NCBI GenBank assembly: GCA_036311565.1
Contig: JAXJPR010000002.1
Span: 1-64,000, forward strand
From: Fimousia sp036311565
GTDB lineage: Bacteria; Bacillota; Clostridia; Lachnospirales; Lachnospiraceae
Length of the DNA: 64,000 nucleotides
Direction of reading: 5' to 3'
Positions 15,667 to 24,278 of the stretch are shown here, piece after piece. The translations under genes and the position numbers were made by a program. Position 1 is the stretch's first letter; the number at the start of each line of letters is the position of its first letter. Below the pieces are notes generated by a model that saw only the letters and a program-made list of their open reading frames with translations, ran no database searches and was not told the origin of the DNA.

Positions 15667-16638
15667 ATGAAGAAATTGAATTGGGGAATTTTGGGAACCG
15701 GATGGATTGCACATGAAATGGGAGAGGCTTTAAATGCAGAAAATGGAGAAATTTATGCAGTATGTGGGACAAACCTTGCAAAAGCACAGAAATTTGCAGA
15801 TGAATTTGGTGTACAAAAGGCTTATGGAAGCGCGGATGAAATGATTGCAGATGAAGAGATTGATATTGTGTACATTGCTTCCCCTCATAATACCCATTAT
15901 GAATGGATGAAAAAGTCGATTGAAGCAGGAAAACATGTATTGTGTGAAAAATCCATTACTGTTAACAGCAGTCAGCTGGAAGAATGTGTTATTCTTGCCA
16001 AAGAAAAAGGTGTGGTAATCAGTGATGCAATGACCATTTTCCATATGCCTCTTTATAAAAAGTTAAAAAGTATGGTAATAGACGGTATCATCGGTGAGGT
16101 GAAAATGGTACAGGTAAACTTTGGAAGCTGCAAAGAATATGATGTGACAAATCGTTTCTTTTCAAAGAATCTGGCAGGAGGCGCTCTTTTAGATATTGGA
16201 GTTTATGCTACTTCATTTGCAAGAATGTTTATGAAGAGTAAACCAAATGTTGTGTTGACAACAGCAAATTATTTTGAAACTGGTGTGGATGAAACCAGTG
16301 GAATTCTTATGAAAAATCCAGAGGGCGAAATGGCCGTTATGGCACTTACAATGAGAGCAAAACAGCCAAAACGTGGTGTTGTTGCTGGAGAAAAAGGGTT
16401 TATTGAAGTATATGATTATCCAAGAGCAGCCAAAGCGACCATTACATTTACCGAAGATGGTCATACAGAAGTGATCGAAGCTGGAAAAACAGAAAAAGCA
16501 CTGCAGTATGAAGTGCAGGATATGCAGGAATATGTATGGAATCATAGTGGAGAAGAAAATCTTCAAATGGTATGCGATGTAATGGATACGCTGACCGCAG
16601 TGAGAAGCCAGTGGGGAATGGTATACCCATTTGAATAA
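15667..16638 (+). CDS. Gfo/Idh/MocA family oxidoreductase
   Basis: A 323-residue NAD(P)-dependent sugar/polyol oxidoreductase. The N-terminal Rossmann motif is GILGTGWIA. The consensus EKP at the active site is EKS here (HVLCEKSITVN). The C-terminal domain starts with GGALLDIGVYA. Relatives include dihydrodiol/xylose dehydrogenases and 1,5-anhydrofructose reductases. GGAGG precedes the ATG; the gap to the activase is 36 nt without a terminator, so it probably belongs to the glycyl radical enzyme operon and works on its substrate or product. A terminator follows. Confidence 0.8.
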   Translation: MKKLNWGILGTGWIAHEMGEALNAENGEIYAVCGTNLAKAQKFADEFGVQKAYGSADEMIADEEIDIVYIASPHNTHYEWMKKSIEAGKHVLCEKSITVNSSQLEECVILAKEKGVVISDAMTIFHMPLYKKLKSMVIDGIIGEVKMVQVNFGSCKEYDVTNRFFSKNLAGGALLDIGVYATSFARMFMKSKPNVVLTTANYFETGVDETSGILMKNPEGEMAVMALTMRAKQPKRGVVAGEKGFIEVYDYPRAAKATITFTEDGHTEVIEAGKTEKALQYEVQDMQEYVWNHSGEENLQMVCDVMDTLTAVRSQWGMVYPFE

Positions 16639-16661
16639 AATAATATGGAAAAAAATCAATC

Positions 16662-16698
16662 AAAAGCCATATGCAGAGGAATCTGCATGTGGCTTTTT
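16662..16698. terminator. Bidirectional intrinsic terminator
   Basis: AAAAGCCATATGCAGA at 16662-16677 pairs with 16682-16697 (one G-U) around a 4-nt loop and is followed by T-residues on the plus strand. On the minus strand the stem also ends in a T-run, so it can end the convergent ferredoxin-like gene as well. Confidence 0.8.
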
Positions 16699-16753
16699 GT
16701 GGTATAAGAATAGATAAAATATTATTTATTAAAAATAGTAGTGGTGGTAGTTA

Positions 16754-17455
16754 TTATTCTAGGATTTTACCGTCAGTTGTAATTGTTACGACCTGCCATG
16801 GAATAAATTTTCCACTATTTTTTAGTGCCTGTGTTGCTGCATGTTCAATACCGCCACAACAAGGAACTTCCATGCGTACAATGGTCAGACTCTTAATATC
16901 ATTATTTGTAATAATTTGTGTCAATTTCTCTGTATAATCGACAGAATCCAGCTTTGGACAGCCAATCAGTGTAACACGATTGCGAATAAAATCTTGGTGA
17001 AAATTTCCATAAGCATAAGCAGTGCAGTCAGCAGCAATTAATAAATTTGCATTTTGAAAATATGGAGCAAGAACAGGAACTAATTTTATTTGAACCGGCC
17101 ACTGAGAAAGCTGACTTGTTGCAGGAATCGTTGCTGTATGTTCTGAAGCCTGGTCACGAACCAATGTTTTTGTACGCATGCCAGGACATCCAACATGAGG
17201 TGAGGCAGTAGCCTCTTTTTTGGCTTTTGCTTTGAGAACAGCAGCCTCATCGTAAGCAGGAGCTTCTCGTTCTTCAAAAGATATGGCATCTACTGGACAT
17301 GCAGGAAGGCAGTCGCCCAATCCATCACAGTAATGTTCACGGGTTAATTTTGCTTTTCCATCAATCATTTCTATTGCGCCTTCATGACAGGCAGTGGCAC
17401 AAGCGCCACATCCATTACATTTTTCTTCATCAATACGAATAATTTTTCTGATCAT
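16754..17455 (-). CDS. 4Fe-4S ferredoxin-type iron-sulfur protein
   Basis: A 233-residue protein with an N-terminal dicluster ferredoxin domain (about residues 1-65). The first set is a regular C-x2-C-x2-C-x3-C (CNGCGACATAC); the second is CDGLGDCLPACP, in which the first two Cys are five residues apart, a known variant. The rest has CPG and PCCGG motifs but no clear catalytic family; proteins of this build are annotated only as iron-sulfur binding protein. GGGAGGG precedes the ATG on the minus strand. It likely takes part in electron transfer; the partner is unknown. Confidence 0.75.
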   Translation of the reverse strand: MIRKIIRIDEEKCNGCGACATACHEGAIEMIDGKAKLTREHYCDGLGDCLPACPVDAISFEEREAPAYDEAAVLKAKAKKEATASPHVGCPGMRTKTLVRDQASEHTATIPATSQLSQWPVQIKLVPVLAPYFQNANLLIAADCTAYAYGNFHQDFIRNRVTLIGCPKLDSVDYTEKLTQIITNNDIKSLTIVRMEVPCCGGIEHAATQALKNSGKFIPWQVVTITTDGKILE

Positions 17456-17517
17456 AATTTTCCCTCCCAGGTATATATCTTGATTTTATGATTATAGTTT
17501 AATATATTGTGGCTAAG

Positions 17518-17869
17518 ATGTATGTTGGAATTCCAACAAAAGGAGTAGAAAATGAAAAAAGTTTTGTGGCAGCAGCATTAGAAGTGTTAGGTATTACTGA
17601 AAATCGTTATTCCGGAATACCAACAATTCAAAGAAGTATGAAAGAATATGGAGGAAAGGAACCGTAGTTTTTGGATCAACGAGGAACTTTTATTGGCAAA
17701 TTTTATAAAGATGTAATAGAAAAGAAATATGTGAACAATTGGATTATCTTCTGTCACATATGCAATTCAAAAACATATTACTCTATTGGTGCGACAAGGC
17801 TTTATCCAATTAAGCATACCATAAAAGTCAAGCGGTCCAAAGCAATTATCTTTTAGCACAAAAGATTGA
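17518..17869 (+). pseudogene. Decayed C-terminal part of an AAA_4 (RecG-like) ATP-binding regulator
   Basis: Frames read from 17518 give ALEVLGITENRYSGIPTIQRSM, then after a TAG at 17665-17667 the same frame resumes with LDQRGTFIGKFYKD. A shifted frame then continues as ITLLVRQGFIQLSIP before a further stop. These pieces, in this order, match the conserved C-terminus of the 'ATP-binding protein/putative DNA-binding' AAA_4 family. At least one nonsense change and one or more frameshifts are needed, so the copy is dead. The N-terminal ATPase part is absent. Confidence 0.6.
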
Positions 17870-17896
17870 TAGATTAATTAGTAAACATCGGTGTTA

Positions 17897-17925
17897 TTGA
17901 TAAGAATGCTTTTTTATTGTATAAT
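17897..17925 (+). promoter_or_regulatory. Promoter of the thiamine operon
   Basis: TTGATA at 17897-17902, a 17-bp spacer, and TATAAT at 17920-17925, about 20 nt before the riboswitch. Confidence 0.7.
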
Positions 17926-17943
17926 TATAAAAATTAATTTAAA

Positions 17944-18030
17944 AAGGGGAGCTTGCAGGAGCAGGCTGAGAGCAGACTGATACCGTCTTGACCCGTAACC
18001 TGATTTGGATAATGCCAACGTAGGGATAGA
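17944..18030 (+). promoter_or_regulatory. TPP riboswitch (THI element)
   Basis: Contains the conserved GGGGAGC at 17946, GGCTGAGAG (17964-17972), the ACCCGTAACCTGATTTGG segment and TAATGCCAACGTAGGGA. These are the defining parts of the thiamine pyrophosphate aptamer. An intrinsic terminator follows at once, so ligand binding should stop transcription of thiM and the genes behind it. Confidence 0.95.
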
Positions 18031-18044
18031 ACGTGTGATAACAT

Positions 18045-18080
18045 TGCGGATATACCGATTTTGGTATATTCGCATTTTTT
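18045..18080 (+). terminator. Expression-platform terminator of the TPP riboswitch
   Basis: A 12-bp stem (18045-18056 with 18063-18074, one G-U) with a 6-nt loop and six T-residues, between the aptamer and thiM. Confidence 0.88.
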
Positions 18081-18121
18081 GTTTTATCAATTGTTGGGAA
18101 AACATATAGGAGGATAAGAAA

Positions 18122-18943
18122 ATGTTAGGAAATTGTATCGAAAATGTAAGAAAGAAAACACCATTGGTACACAATATTACGAATTATGTAACAGTGAATG
18201 ATGTGGCCAATGTTATATTGGCATGTGGAGGGAGCCCGATCATGTCAGATGAACCATTGGATGTTTGGGATATTACATCCATATGTGGAGGATTAAATAT
18301 CAATATCGGTACCCTGAATCAAAGAAGTATTGAAGCGATGCAGATTGCAGGAAAAAGGGCAAATGAATTAAATCATATGGTACTTTTAGATCCGGTAGGC
18401 GCAGGAGCAAGTAAACTTCGTACGAAGACCGCCAGTGAGTTATTGGAAAATGTTTCATTTACAGTTATTCGAGGAAATATTTCAGAAATTAAAACACTGG
18501 CAAAAGGAAGTGGAACAACAAAAGGAGTGGATGCGGATGTGGCAGATGCTGTAACAGAAGACAATTTACCAGAAGCAATCTCATTTATTCAATCATTTGC
18601 AAAGAAAACTGGCAGCATAATTGCCATTACAGGAGCCATTGATTTGGTCAGTGATGGAAAAACTTGTTATATTATTCGTAATGGTCGTCCGGAGATGGGA
18701 AAAATCACAGGAACGGGATGTCAGCTTTCCGGTATGATGACTGCATTTTTAACTGCAAACCGGGAAAATCCTTTGGAAGCAGCAGCGGCAGCAGTATGTA
18801 CGATGGGCCTGGCAGGAGAAATCGCCTGGGAACGTATGCGGGATGGAGATGGAAATGCAACATACCGGAATCGCATTATTGATGCCATTTATCATATGGA
18901 TCAGGAAACATTGGAAAAAGGAGCAAATTATGAAGTGCAATAA
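18122..18943 (+). CDS. thiM: Hydroxyethylthiazole kinase
   Basis: A 273-residue enzyme that phosphorylates 4-methyl-5-(2-hydroxyethyl)thiazole for thiamine salvage. Family motifs include VHNITNYVTVNDVANV near the N-terminus, DPVGAGAS in the middle, and the catalytic GTGCQLSG near residue 200. The first gene behind the TPP riboswitch, it starts after AGGAGG. It overlaps thiE by 14 nt. No de novo genes (thiC, thiG) are seen in the window, so the operon serves salvage. Confidence 0.95.
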   Translation: MLGNCIENVRKKTPLVHNITNYVTVNDVANVILACGGSPIMSDEPLDVWDITSICGGLNINIGTLNQRSIEAMQIAGKRANELNHMVLLDPVGAGASKLRTKTASELLENVSFTVIRGNISEIKTLAKGSGTTKGVDADVADAVTEDNLPEAISFIQSFAKKTGSIIAITGAIDLVSDGKTCYIIRNGRPEMGKITGTGCQLSGMMTAFLTANRENPLEAAAAAVCTMGLAGEIAWERMRDGDGNATYRNRIIDAIYHMDQETLEKGANYEVQ

Positions 18944-19571
18944 GAAAGATTTATTATTATACGCAGTAACAGACAGAAGCTGGTTAAAGGGAGAAACTCT
19001 TTATAGCCAGGTAGAAAAAGCATTAAAAGGTGGTGCGACTTTTATACAGTTAAGAGAAAAAGAACTGGATGAAGCATATTTCTTAGAAGAAGCAAAAGAA
19101 TTAAAAAAATTGTGCAAAGAGTATCAGGTGCCATTTGTGATTAATGACAATGTAGAAATTGCATTGGCGATGGATGCCGATGGCGTCCATGTGGGGCAAA
19201 GTGATATGGAAGCTGGTAATGTGAGAGAAAAGTTAGGAGAGGATAAGATCATCGGTGTATCTGCCCATACGGTAGAAGAAGCTGTGCTCGCCCAGAAAAG
19301 AGGAGCCGATTATCTTGGCGTTGGTGCAGTATTTCCAACTGGCTCCAAGGCAGATGCAGAAGATGTTCGTTATGAAACGTTAAAAGAAATCTGCCAGGCG
19401 GTGGATATACCAGTGATTGCCATTGGAGGCATTCAAAAAGAAAATGTAAAAGAATTATCAGGCAGCGGAATTTGTGGAATTGCCGTAATCAGTGCGATTT
19501 TTGCCCAGAAGGATATTGAAGTAGCTACTGCTAAGTTGAGAGAAAGAACGGAAGAAATGATAAATGCATAA
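18930..19571 (+). CDS. thiE: Thiamine-phosphate synthase
   Basis: A 213-residue TIM-barrel enzyme joining HMP-pyrophosphate and thiazole phosphate to thiamine phosphate. It has YAVTDRSWL, the pyrophosphate-binding QLREKELD, GVHVGQSDM and GAVFPTGSKADA motifs. The start at 18930 lies inside the end of thiM with AAAAGGAG upstream. A longer in-frame opening beginning at 18843 would only read thiM sequence and is not used. Confidence 0.95.
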   Translation: MKCNKKDLLLYAVTDRSWLKGETLYSQVEKALKGGATFIQLREKELDEAYFLEEAKELKKLCKEYQVPFVINDNVEIALAMDADGVHVGQSDMEAGNVREKLGEDKIIGVSAHTVEEAVLAQKRGADYLGVGAVFPTGSKADAEDVRYETLKEICQAVDIPVIAIGGIQKENVKELSGSGICGIAVISAIFAQKDIEVATAKLRERTEEMINA

Positions 19572-19582
19572 GGAGGAGTTAG

Positions 19583-20371
19583 ATGAAAACAGCATTGACA
19601 ATTGCAGGAAGTGATTCCAGCGGAGGAGCAGGGGTACAGGCAGATTTAAAGACGATGATTACAAATGGTGTATATGGCATGAGTGCCATTACAGCCCTTA
19701 CTGCACAAAATACGACCGGAGTATCTGCTATTATGGAAGTAGACACTGCATTTTTAGGTCAACAATTAGACAGCATTTTCACTGATATTCGTCCGGATGC
19801 AGTGAAAATTGGAATGGTATCCTCCAGCGATCTGATTTGTATGATCGCAAAAAAATTGCAAGAATATAAAGCCGAAAATATTGTAGTAGATCCAGTTATG
19901 GTGGCTACCAGTGGAGCGAAACTGATCAGTGATAAAGCCATTGCCACATTAAAAGAAGAATTATTTCCACTGGCTTGTGTATTGACACCAAATATTCCAG
20001 AAGCAGAAGTACTTTCTGGAGAAAAAATCTTATCAGAGGAAGATATGATCACTGTTGCCAAAAAAATCAGTGAGACATATCAGTGCGCTGTATTATTAAA
20101 AGGGGGACACCAGTTAAATGATGCCAATGACCTTTTATATAGAAATGGTTCTTACCAATGGTTTTATGGAAAACGGGTTGATAATCCCAATACTCATGGA
20201 ACGGGATGCACCCTATCTAGTGCCATTGCTTCTAATCTGGCAAAAGGCTCTTCCATAGAAGAGGCGGTAGAACGGGCAAAAGAATATATTTCTGGAGCGT
20301 TGGCAGCAATGCTTGATTTAGGAAAAGGAAGCGGACCGATGAATCATGGATTTCAGTTAAGTGAAAAATGA
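19583..20371 (+). CDS. thiD: Hydroxymethylpyrimidine/phosphomethylpyrimidine kinase
   Basis: A 262-residue ribokinase-fold enzyme that phosphorylates HMP and HMP-phosphate. It has the N-terminal GSDSSGGAGVQADLKT and the C-terminal catalytic HGTGCTLSSAIA motifs. AGGAGG is just upstream and it follows thiE by 11 nt. With thiM and thiE it completes a salvage route to thiamine phosphate; the ABC genes downstream would supply a pyrimidine precursor. Confidence 0.95.
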   Translation: MKTALTIAGSDSSGGAGVQADLKTMITNGVYGMSAITALTAQNTTGVSAIMEVDTAFLGQQLDSIFTDIRPDAVKIGMVSSSDLICMIAKKLQEYKAENIVVDPVMVATSGAKLISDKAIATLKEELFPLACVLTPNIPEAEVLSGEKILSEEDMITVAKKISETYQCAVLLKGGHQLNDANDLLYRNGSYQWFYGKRVDNPNTHGTGCTLSSAIASNLAKGSSIEEAVERAKEYISGALAAMLDLGKGSGPMNHGFQLSEK

Positions 20372-20413
20372 TTATTATTCATAAAAACCAGAACTGCAAG
20401 CAAAAAATATTGA

Positions 20414-21424
20414 AAAAATCCTAGAAAACCGCTTGACAAAGCTGCAGAATCAGAAGATAAAACAACTCAGGCGTCAGAAAATGGTGATTTAAAAGAAATT
20501 CAAATTGGTTTTCCAAGTTCAGGATCTGACTGGGCCAATGGAACTTTAGCCGTTGCACAAGAAAAAGGATATTTAGATGAATATTTAGAGCCTTTGGGAT
20601 ATAAAGCTGTTTTAACACCATTTACCGGAGCAGCACCGGCCATTCATGAAGCATTAGTATCCGAAGAATTGGATTATGCTTATTATGCAGGATTTGCAGG
20701 AGTAGCTGCAAAATCGAATGGAATTGACACAAAATTACTTGCCGTAACATCCTTTGGTTCCACCTGGCAGCTTGCGGTAAGCAAAGATTCTGGAATTGAC
20801 AGTCTAAAGGATTTAAAAGGTAAGAAAATTGCATACCAAAGAGGGGCAACTCCTCAAATGTATATTCTAAAAGTATTAGAGGAAGCAGGATTGGACGAAG
20901 AGGATGTAGAACTTGTAAATAGTACAATTCCAGAAGGAATTTCAAGTCTTTCTACTGGGGCTATTGATGCGGCTGTTATTTCCTATGGACAGGTGGAAGA
21001 ATTGGTTCAGGCTGGAAAAGCATCTATCATCCATATAGGGGTTGAAGGTGATGAAGATACCTTTTATGAACCAATGGTCTTAACTGGACGTACAGAATTT
21101 GTGGAAGAGAATGAAGATGTTACTGTAGCAATTATTAAGGCAATGTTAAAAGGAAAGGAAGAAATTAAAAAAGATCCAGATGCATTTTATGAATTAACAT
21201 CTGAGAAAAGTGGATTGCCATTGAATCAGGTAACCGGAGTGGCAATTGACGATATTGATCTGGCTTATCCTGTGAATTTAGAAGAACAATACCTAAATAG
21301 TCTGAAAGATATCGAACAGTTTGAAGTAGATAATGAAATTATTTCATCAAATATCGATTTTGATGACTGGGTAGATTCCTCTTATTTAGATCAGGCAGTA
21401 AAAGAATATAAAGACGGAAAATAA
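20414..21424 (+). pseudogene. ABC substrate-binding protein (NMT1/SsuA-like) lacking its signal peptide
   Basis: The frame is open from the TGA at 20411-20413 to the stop at 21422-21424. It gives an acidic/Thr linker (DKAAESEDKTTQASENG) typical of the region after a lipoprotein cysteine, then a complete periplasmic-binding domain (IQIGFPSSGSDWANGTLAVA to the end). The lipoprotein signal and Cys are missing, and there is no ATG with a ribosome binding site at the front; the first usable codon is a TTG at 20594, inside the domain. The 42 bases after thiD look like the scar of a deletion. It should have bound an HMP-like thiamine precursor for the permease and ATPase downstream. Confidence 0.7.
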
Positions 21425-21437
21425 GGAGGCAGGAAAG

Positions 21438-22235
21438 ATGCAGAAGGATAGAACAAACATACTGACAAATAAAATCTTTCTTTTGTTAAATGTTAGTATT
21501 TTACCAATTGGAATCTTTGTGGCCTGGCATTATGCCTCCACCAGTGGAGCAATGTCAACCCTGATTCTGCCTCAACTAAGTACCGTTTTGCAGACATTTA
21601 TTCAGCAGTTAGAGGAAGGTACCTTAATTTCTGATATTACTATTAGTTTAAGCAGAATTATAAAAGGATATGGACTGGCCGCCTTTGTAGGAATCATACT
21701 GGGAGTGGTCATGGGAATGAATCTCTATGTAAACCGGTTTTTTATGTTTACATTCACTGCTATACGGCAGATTCCAATGATTGCCTGGGTGCCGATCTTA
21801 ATTATGTGGTTTGGAATTGGAGAAGAATCTAAGGTTGCAGTTATATTCTTAGCATCATACTTTCCGATTCTTGTAAATACCATTGATGGAATTCAGCGTA
21901 CAGATCCCAAACTAATTGAAGTAGGGAAAATGTATCAATTTAACGGATGGCAGCAATTTACAAAAATATATCTGCCATCAGCGTTACCATCCATCTTTGT
22001 CGGATTGAAGTTGGGACTGAGTGTATCCTGGATGGCTGTAGTAGGTGCAGAAATGATAGCTGCAACATCAGGAATCGGATTTCGAATCAATGATGCAAGA
22101 AGCTTGATGCAGTATCCTATTGTATTTTGTGGAATGATTGCAATCGCAGTCGTAGGCGTCTTGATGGATTGTATTATTACAACTTTATCAAGAGTATGTA
22201 CACCTTGGGAAAAAAATAAAAGAAAAAACAAATAG
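21438..22235 (+). CDS. ABC transporter permease (SsuC/TauC/ThiX family)
   Basis: A 265-residue membrane protein with about six helices. The BPD-transport EAA loop reads EVGKMYQFNGWQQFTKIYLPSALPSIFVG. Family members import nitrate, taurine, alkanesulfonates or, beside thiamine genes, pyrimidine precursors of thiamine. The thi operon and TPP riboswitch favour the last. AGGAGG precedes the ATG. It stays intact although its binding protein is damaged. Confidence 0.85.
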   Translation: MQKDRTNILTNKIFLLLNVSILPIGIFVAWHYASTSGAMSTLILPQLSTVLQTFIQQLEEGTLISDITISLSRIIKGYGLAAFVGIILGVVMGMNLYVNRFFMFTFTAIRQIPMIAWVPILIMWFGIGEESKVAVIFLASYFPILVNTIDGIQRTDPKLIEVGKMYQFNGWQQFTKIYLPSALPSIFVGLKLGLSVSWMAVVGAEMIAATSGIGFRINDARSLMQYPIVFCGMIAIAVVGVLMDCIITTLSRVCTPWEKNKRKNK

Positions 22236-22253
22236 GAAAGGCTTGGTAGCATC

Positions 22254-23024
22254 ATGAGTAAAGATTTAAAGATCAAAGACGTGAACAAGGGGTTTATCGT
22301 AAATGGCAATAAAATTTCTGTTTTAGAAGATATCAACCTGGATATTAAAGAGGGTGAGTTTGTAGTTATTGTAGGACACAGCGGATGTGGAAAAAGTACA
22401 TTGCTGAAAATTATTGCAGGATTAGAAACTGCAGATACAGGAGAATTGACTATTGGCGAAAAAGAAATTACCGGTCCAGGAATGGATCGAGGTATGATTT
22501 TTCAGGAGCACCGATTATTTCCATGGATGACAATTGGTAAGAATATACAAATTGGACTGGAAAAATATTCGAAAAAGGAAAAGGAAAGAATCACAGAAAC
22601 TTACTTAAATATGGTAAAACTTTCTGAATTTGAGCATGCCTATCCAAACCAGTTATCTGGAGGTATGTCACAAAGAGTTGCCATTGCAAGGGCATTAGCA
22701 ACAAAACCAGAGATTTTATTATTGGATGAGCCGTTTGGGGCACTAGATGCCTTGACGAAAATAGAATTACAGCAACAAATCTTATCTATTCGGAAACAAT
22801 GTAAGAGCACAATGATCATGGTGACTCATGATATTGAGGAAGCTGTATTTTTAGCAGACAGAATTGTAGTAATGTCATCAAGACCAGGAAAAATTAAAGA
22901 TATTATAAAAGTGGATCTGGGAAACTACAGAGACCGTGGAAGCAGTAGTTTTGCTGGTTATAAGAAGAAAATATATGATTATTTCTTTGAAGATCAGACC
23001 AAACAACCAGAATATAATATATAA
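22254..23024 (+). CDS. ABC transporter ATP-binding protein (SsuB/TauB/ThiZ-like)
   Basis: A 256-residue ATPase with Walker A GHSGCGKST, Q-loop IFQEHRLFPW, signature LSGGMSQRVAIARAL, Walker B LLLDEPFGALD and H-loop VTHD. It is the energising subunit for the permease at 21438. It is the last gene of the thiamine operon; no strong terminator is seen before the cysK promoter. Confidence 0.9.
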   Translation: MSKDLKIKDVNKGFIVNGNKISVLEDINLDIKEGEFVVIVGHSGCGKSTLLKIIAGLETADTGELTIGEKEITGPGMDRGMIFQEHRLFPWMTIGKNIQIGLEKYSKKEKERITETYLNMVKLSEFEHAYPNQLSGGMSQRVAIARALATKPEILLLDEPFGALDALTKIELQQQILSIRKQCKSTMIMVTHDIEEAVFLADRIVVMSSRPGKIKDIIKVDLGNYRDRGSSSFAGYKKKIYDYFFEDQTKQPEYNI

Positions 23025-23040
23025 AAATCAAAAAACCTAG

Positions 23041-23069
23041 TTGACAAATAGGAAAACTGGGAATATAAT
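23041..23069 (+). promoter_or_regulatory. Consensus sigma-A promoter of cysK
   Basis: TTGACA at 23041-23046, a 17-bp spacer, and TATAAT at 23064-23069: a full consensus match. Confidence 0.85.
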
Positions 23070-23125
23070 AACACTATCAGAAAGAAAGCATAGTATTTTG
23101 ATAGAGAATATAGGAGGAAGCGAAA

Positions 23126-24058
23126 ATGGCAAATATTTATAAAGGAACCGTGGAATTAATTGGAAACACACCATTAGTAGAAGTAGTGAATGTAGAAAAG
23201 GAATTAGGATTGGAAGCAAAGATTTTAGTGAAATTAGAATATTTCAATCCTGCAGGAAGTGTAAAAGATAGAATTGCAAAAGCAATGATCGAAGATGCAG
23301 AAGAAAAAGGTATCTTAAAAGAAGGTTCAACAATCATCGAACCTACTTCTGGAAATACAGGAATTGGTTTAGCAGCTATTGCAGCTGCCAAAGGATATCG
23401 TATTATCTTAACAATGCCAGAAACCATGAGTGTTGAAAGAAGAAATATCTTAAAAGCATATGGAGCAGAAATCGTATTAACAGAAGGTAAAAAAGGAATG
23501 AAAGGTGCCATTGAAAAAGCAGATGAATTGGCAAAAGAAATCAAAGACAGCTTTATTCCGGGTCAGTTCGTAAATCCAGCAAACCCAGCAATTCATAAAA
23601 AAACAACAGGACCAGAAATCTGGAAAGATACGGATGGAGATGTTGATATCTTTGTAGCGGGTGTTGGTACTGGTGGTACTTTAACTGGTGCAGGAGAATA
23701 CTTAAAAGAACAGAATGAAAATATAAAAATCGTGGCAGTAGAACCTGCAGGATCTCCAGTTTTATCAACAGGAAAAGGTGGTCCTCATAAAATTCAGGGA
23801 ATTGGAGCAGGATTTGTGCCTGATGTTTTAAATACAAAAATATATGATGAAATTCTTCCAATTGAAAATGAAGATGCTTTCGCAACTGGTAAATTATTAG
23901 CAAAAGCAGAAGGAGTATTAGTAGGAATTTCATCAGGAGCAGCATTATATGCAGCAATTCAGTTAGCAAAACGCCCAGAAAACAAAGGAAAAACCATCGT
24001 GGCTTTACTCCCAGATAACGGAGACCGCTACTACTCAACCCCATTATTTGCCAACTAA
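23126..24058 (+). CDS. cysK: Cysteine synthase A (O-acetylserine sulfhydrylase)
   Basis: A 310-residue PLP enzyme making cysteine from O-acetylserine and sulfide. PLP-Lys47 lies in NPAGSVKDRIA. The substrate loop TSGNTGIGLA, the PLP-phosphate-binding GTGGTLTGAG, and the late GISSGAA motif are all present. AGGAGG lies 10 nt before the ATG. A strong own promoter and the following Rrf2 regulator gene suggest control by cysteine status, as in CymR-type systems. Confidence 0.95.
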   Translation: MANIYKGTVELIGNTPLVEVVNVEKELGLEAKILVKLEYFNPAGSVKDRIAKAMIEDAEEKGILKEGSTIIEPTSGNTGIGLAAIAAAKGYRIILTMPETMSVERRNILKAYGAEIVLTEGKKGMKGAIEKADELAKEIKDSFIPGQFVNPANPAIHKKTTGPEIWKDTDGDVDIFVAGVGTGGTLTGAGEYLKEQNENIKIVAVEPAGSPVLSTGKGGPHKIQGIGAGFVPDVLNTKIYDEILPIENEDAFATGKLLAKAEGVLVGISSGAALYAAIQLAKRPENKGKTIVALLPDNGDRYYSTPLFAN

Positions 24059-24060
24059 TG

Positions 24061-24250
24061 AGCCATGCAAAGACGTGCAAAAGTGTACCTGACATTGTGC
24101 TTGCACAAATGCAGGTGCGGTTTTGCACGGATTTATACGGCGAAGCCGCACAACGAGATGAAGCGAAGCAGAATCGAGGTGCATGGCGGAAGGATTCAAA
24201 GAAAAGATTGCCATGGAAAGGGCGAAGCCGGCCGCACAACGAGATGAAAC
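24061..24250. repeat. GCCATGC/GCATGGC-bounded intergenic repeat, copy 1 plus partial unit
   Basis: AGCCATGC (24061-24068) and GCATGGC (24181-24187) bound a more GC-rich block. Inside, CGTGCAAAA (24074-24082) pairs with TTTTGCACG (24121-24129), with nested ACCTG/CAGGT and TTGTGC/GCACAA pairings, which could end cysK transcription. Next comes GATTTATA-CGGCGAAGCCG-CACAACGAGATGAAG. A partial second unit with the same GGCGAAGCC and CACAACGAGATGAA words lies at 24222-24250. A related copy stands at 63624-63755. Confidence 0.6.
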
Positions 24251-24278
24251 AAAAAAAACAGAGGAAAGGACGATATCA

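Noticed and set aside
16213..16659. A 148-codon minus-strand frame opposite the Gfo/Idh/MocA gene
   Set aside because: Composition is dominated by Phe, Ile, His and Cys, an antisense artefact; the plus-strand gene is certain.
23553..24239. A 228-codon open frame on the minus strand across cysK and the repeat
   Set aside because: It mirrors cysK, has Leu/His-rich composition typical of antisense frames in A/T-rich genes, and lacks a ribosome binding site.
24183..24278. An extended N-terminus of the Rrf2 regulator
   Set aside because: The upstream in-frame codons are translated repeat sequence; the proper ribosome binding site and the family's start motif are at 24279.
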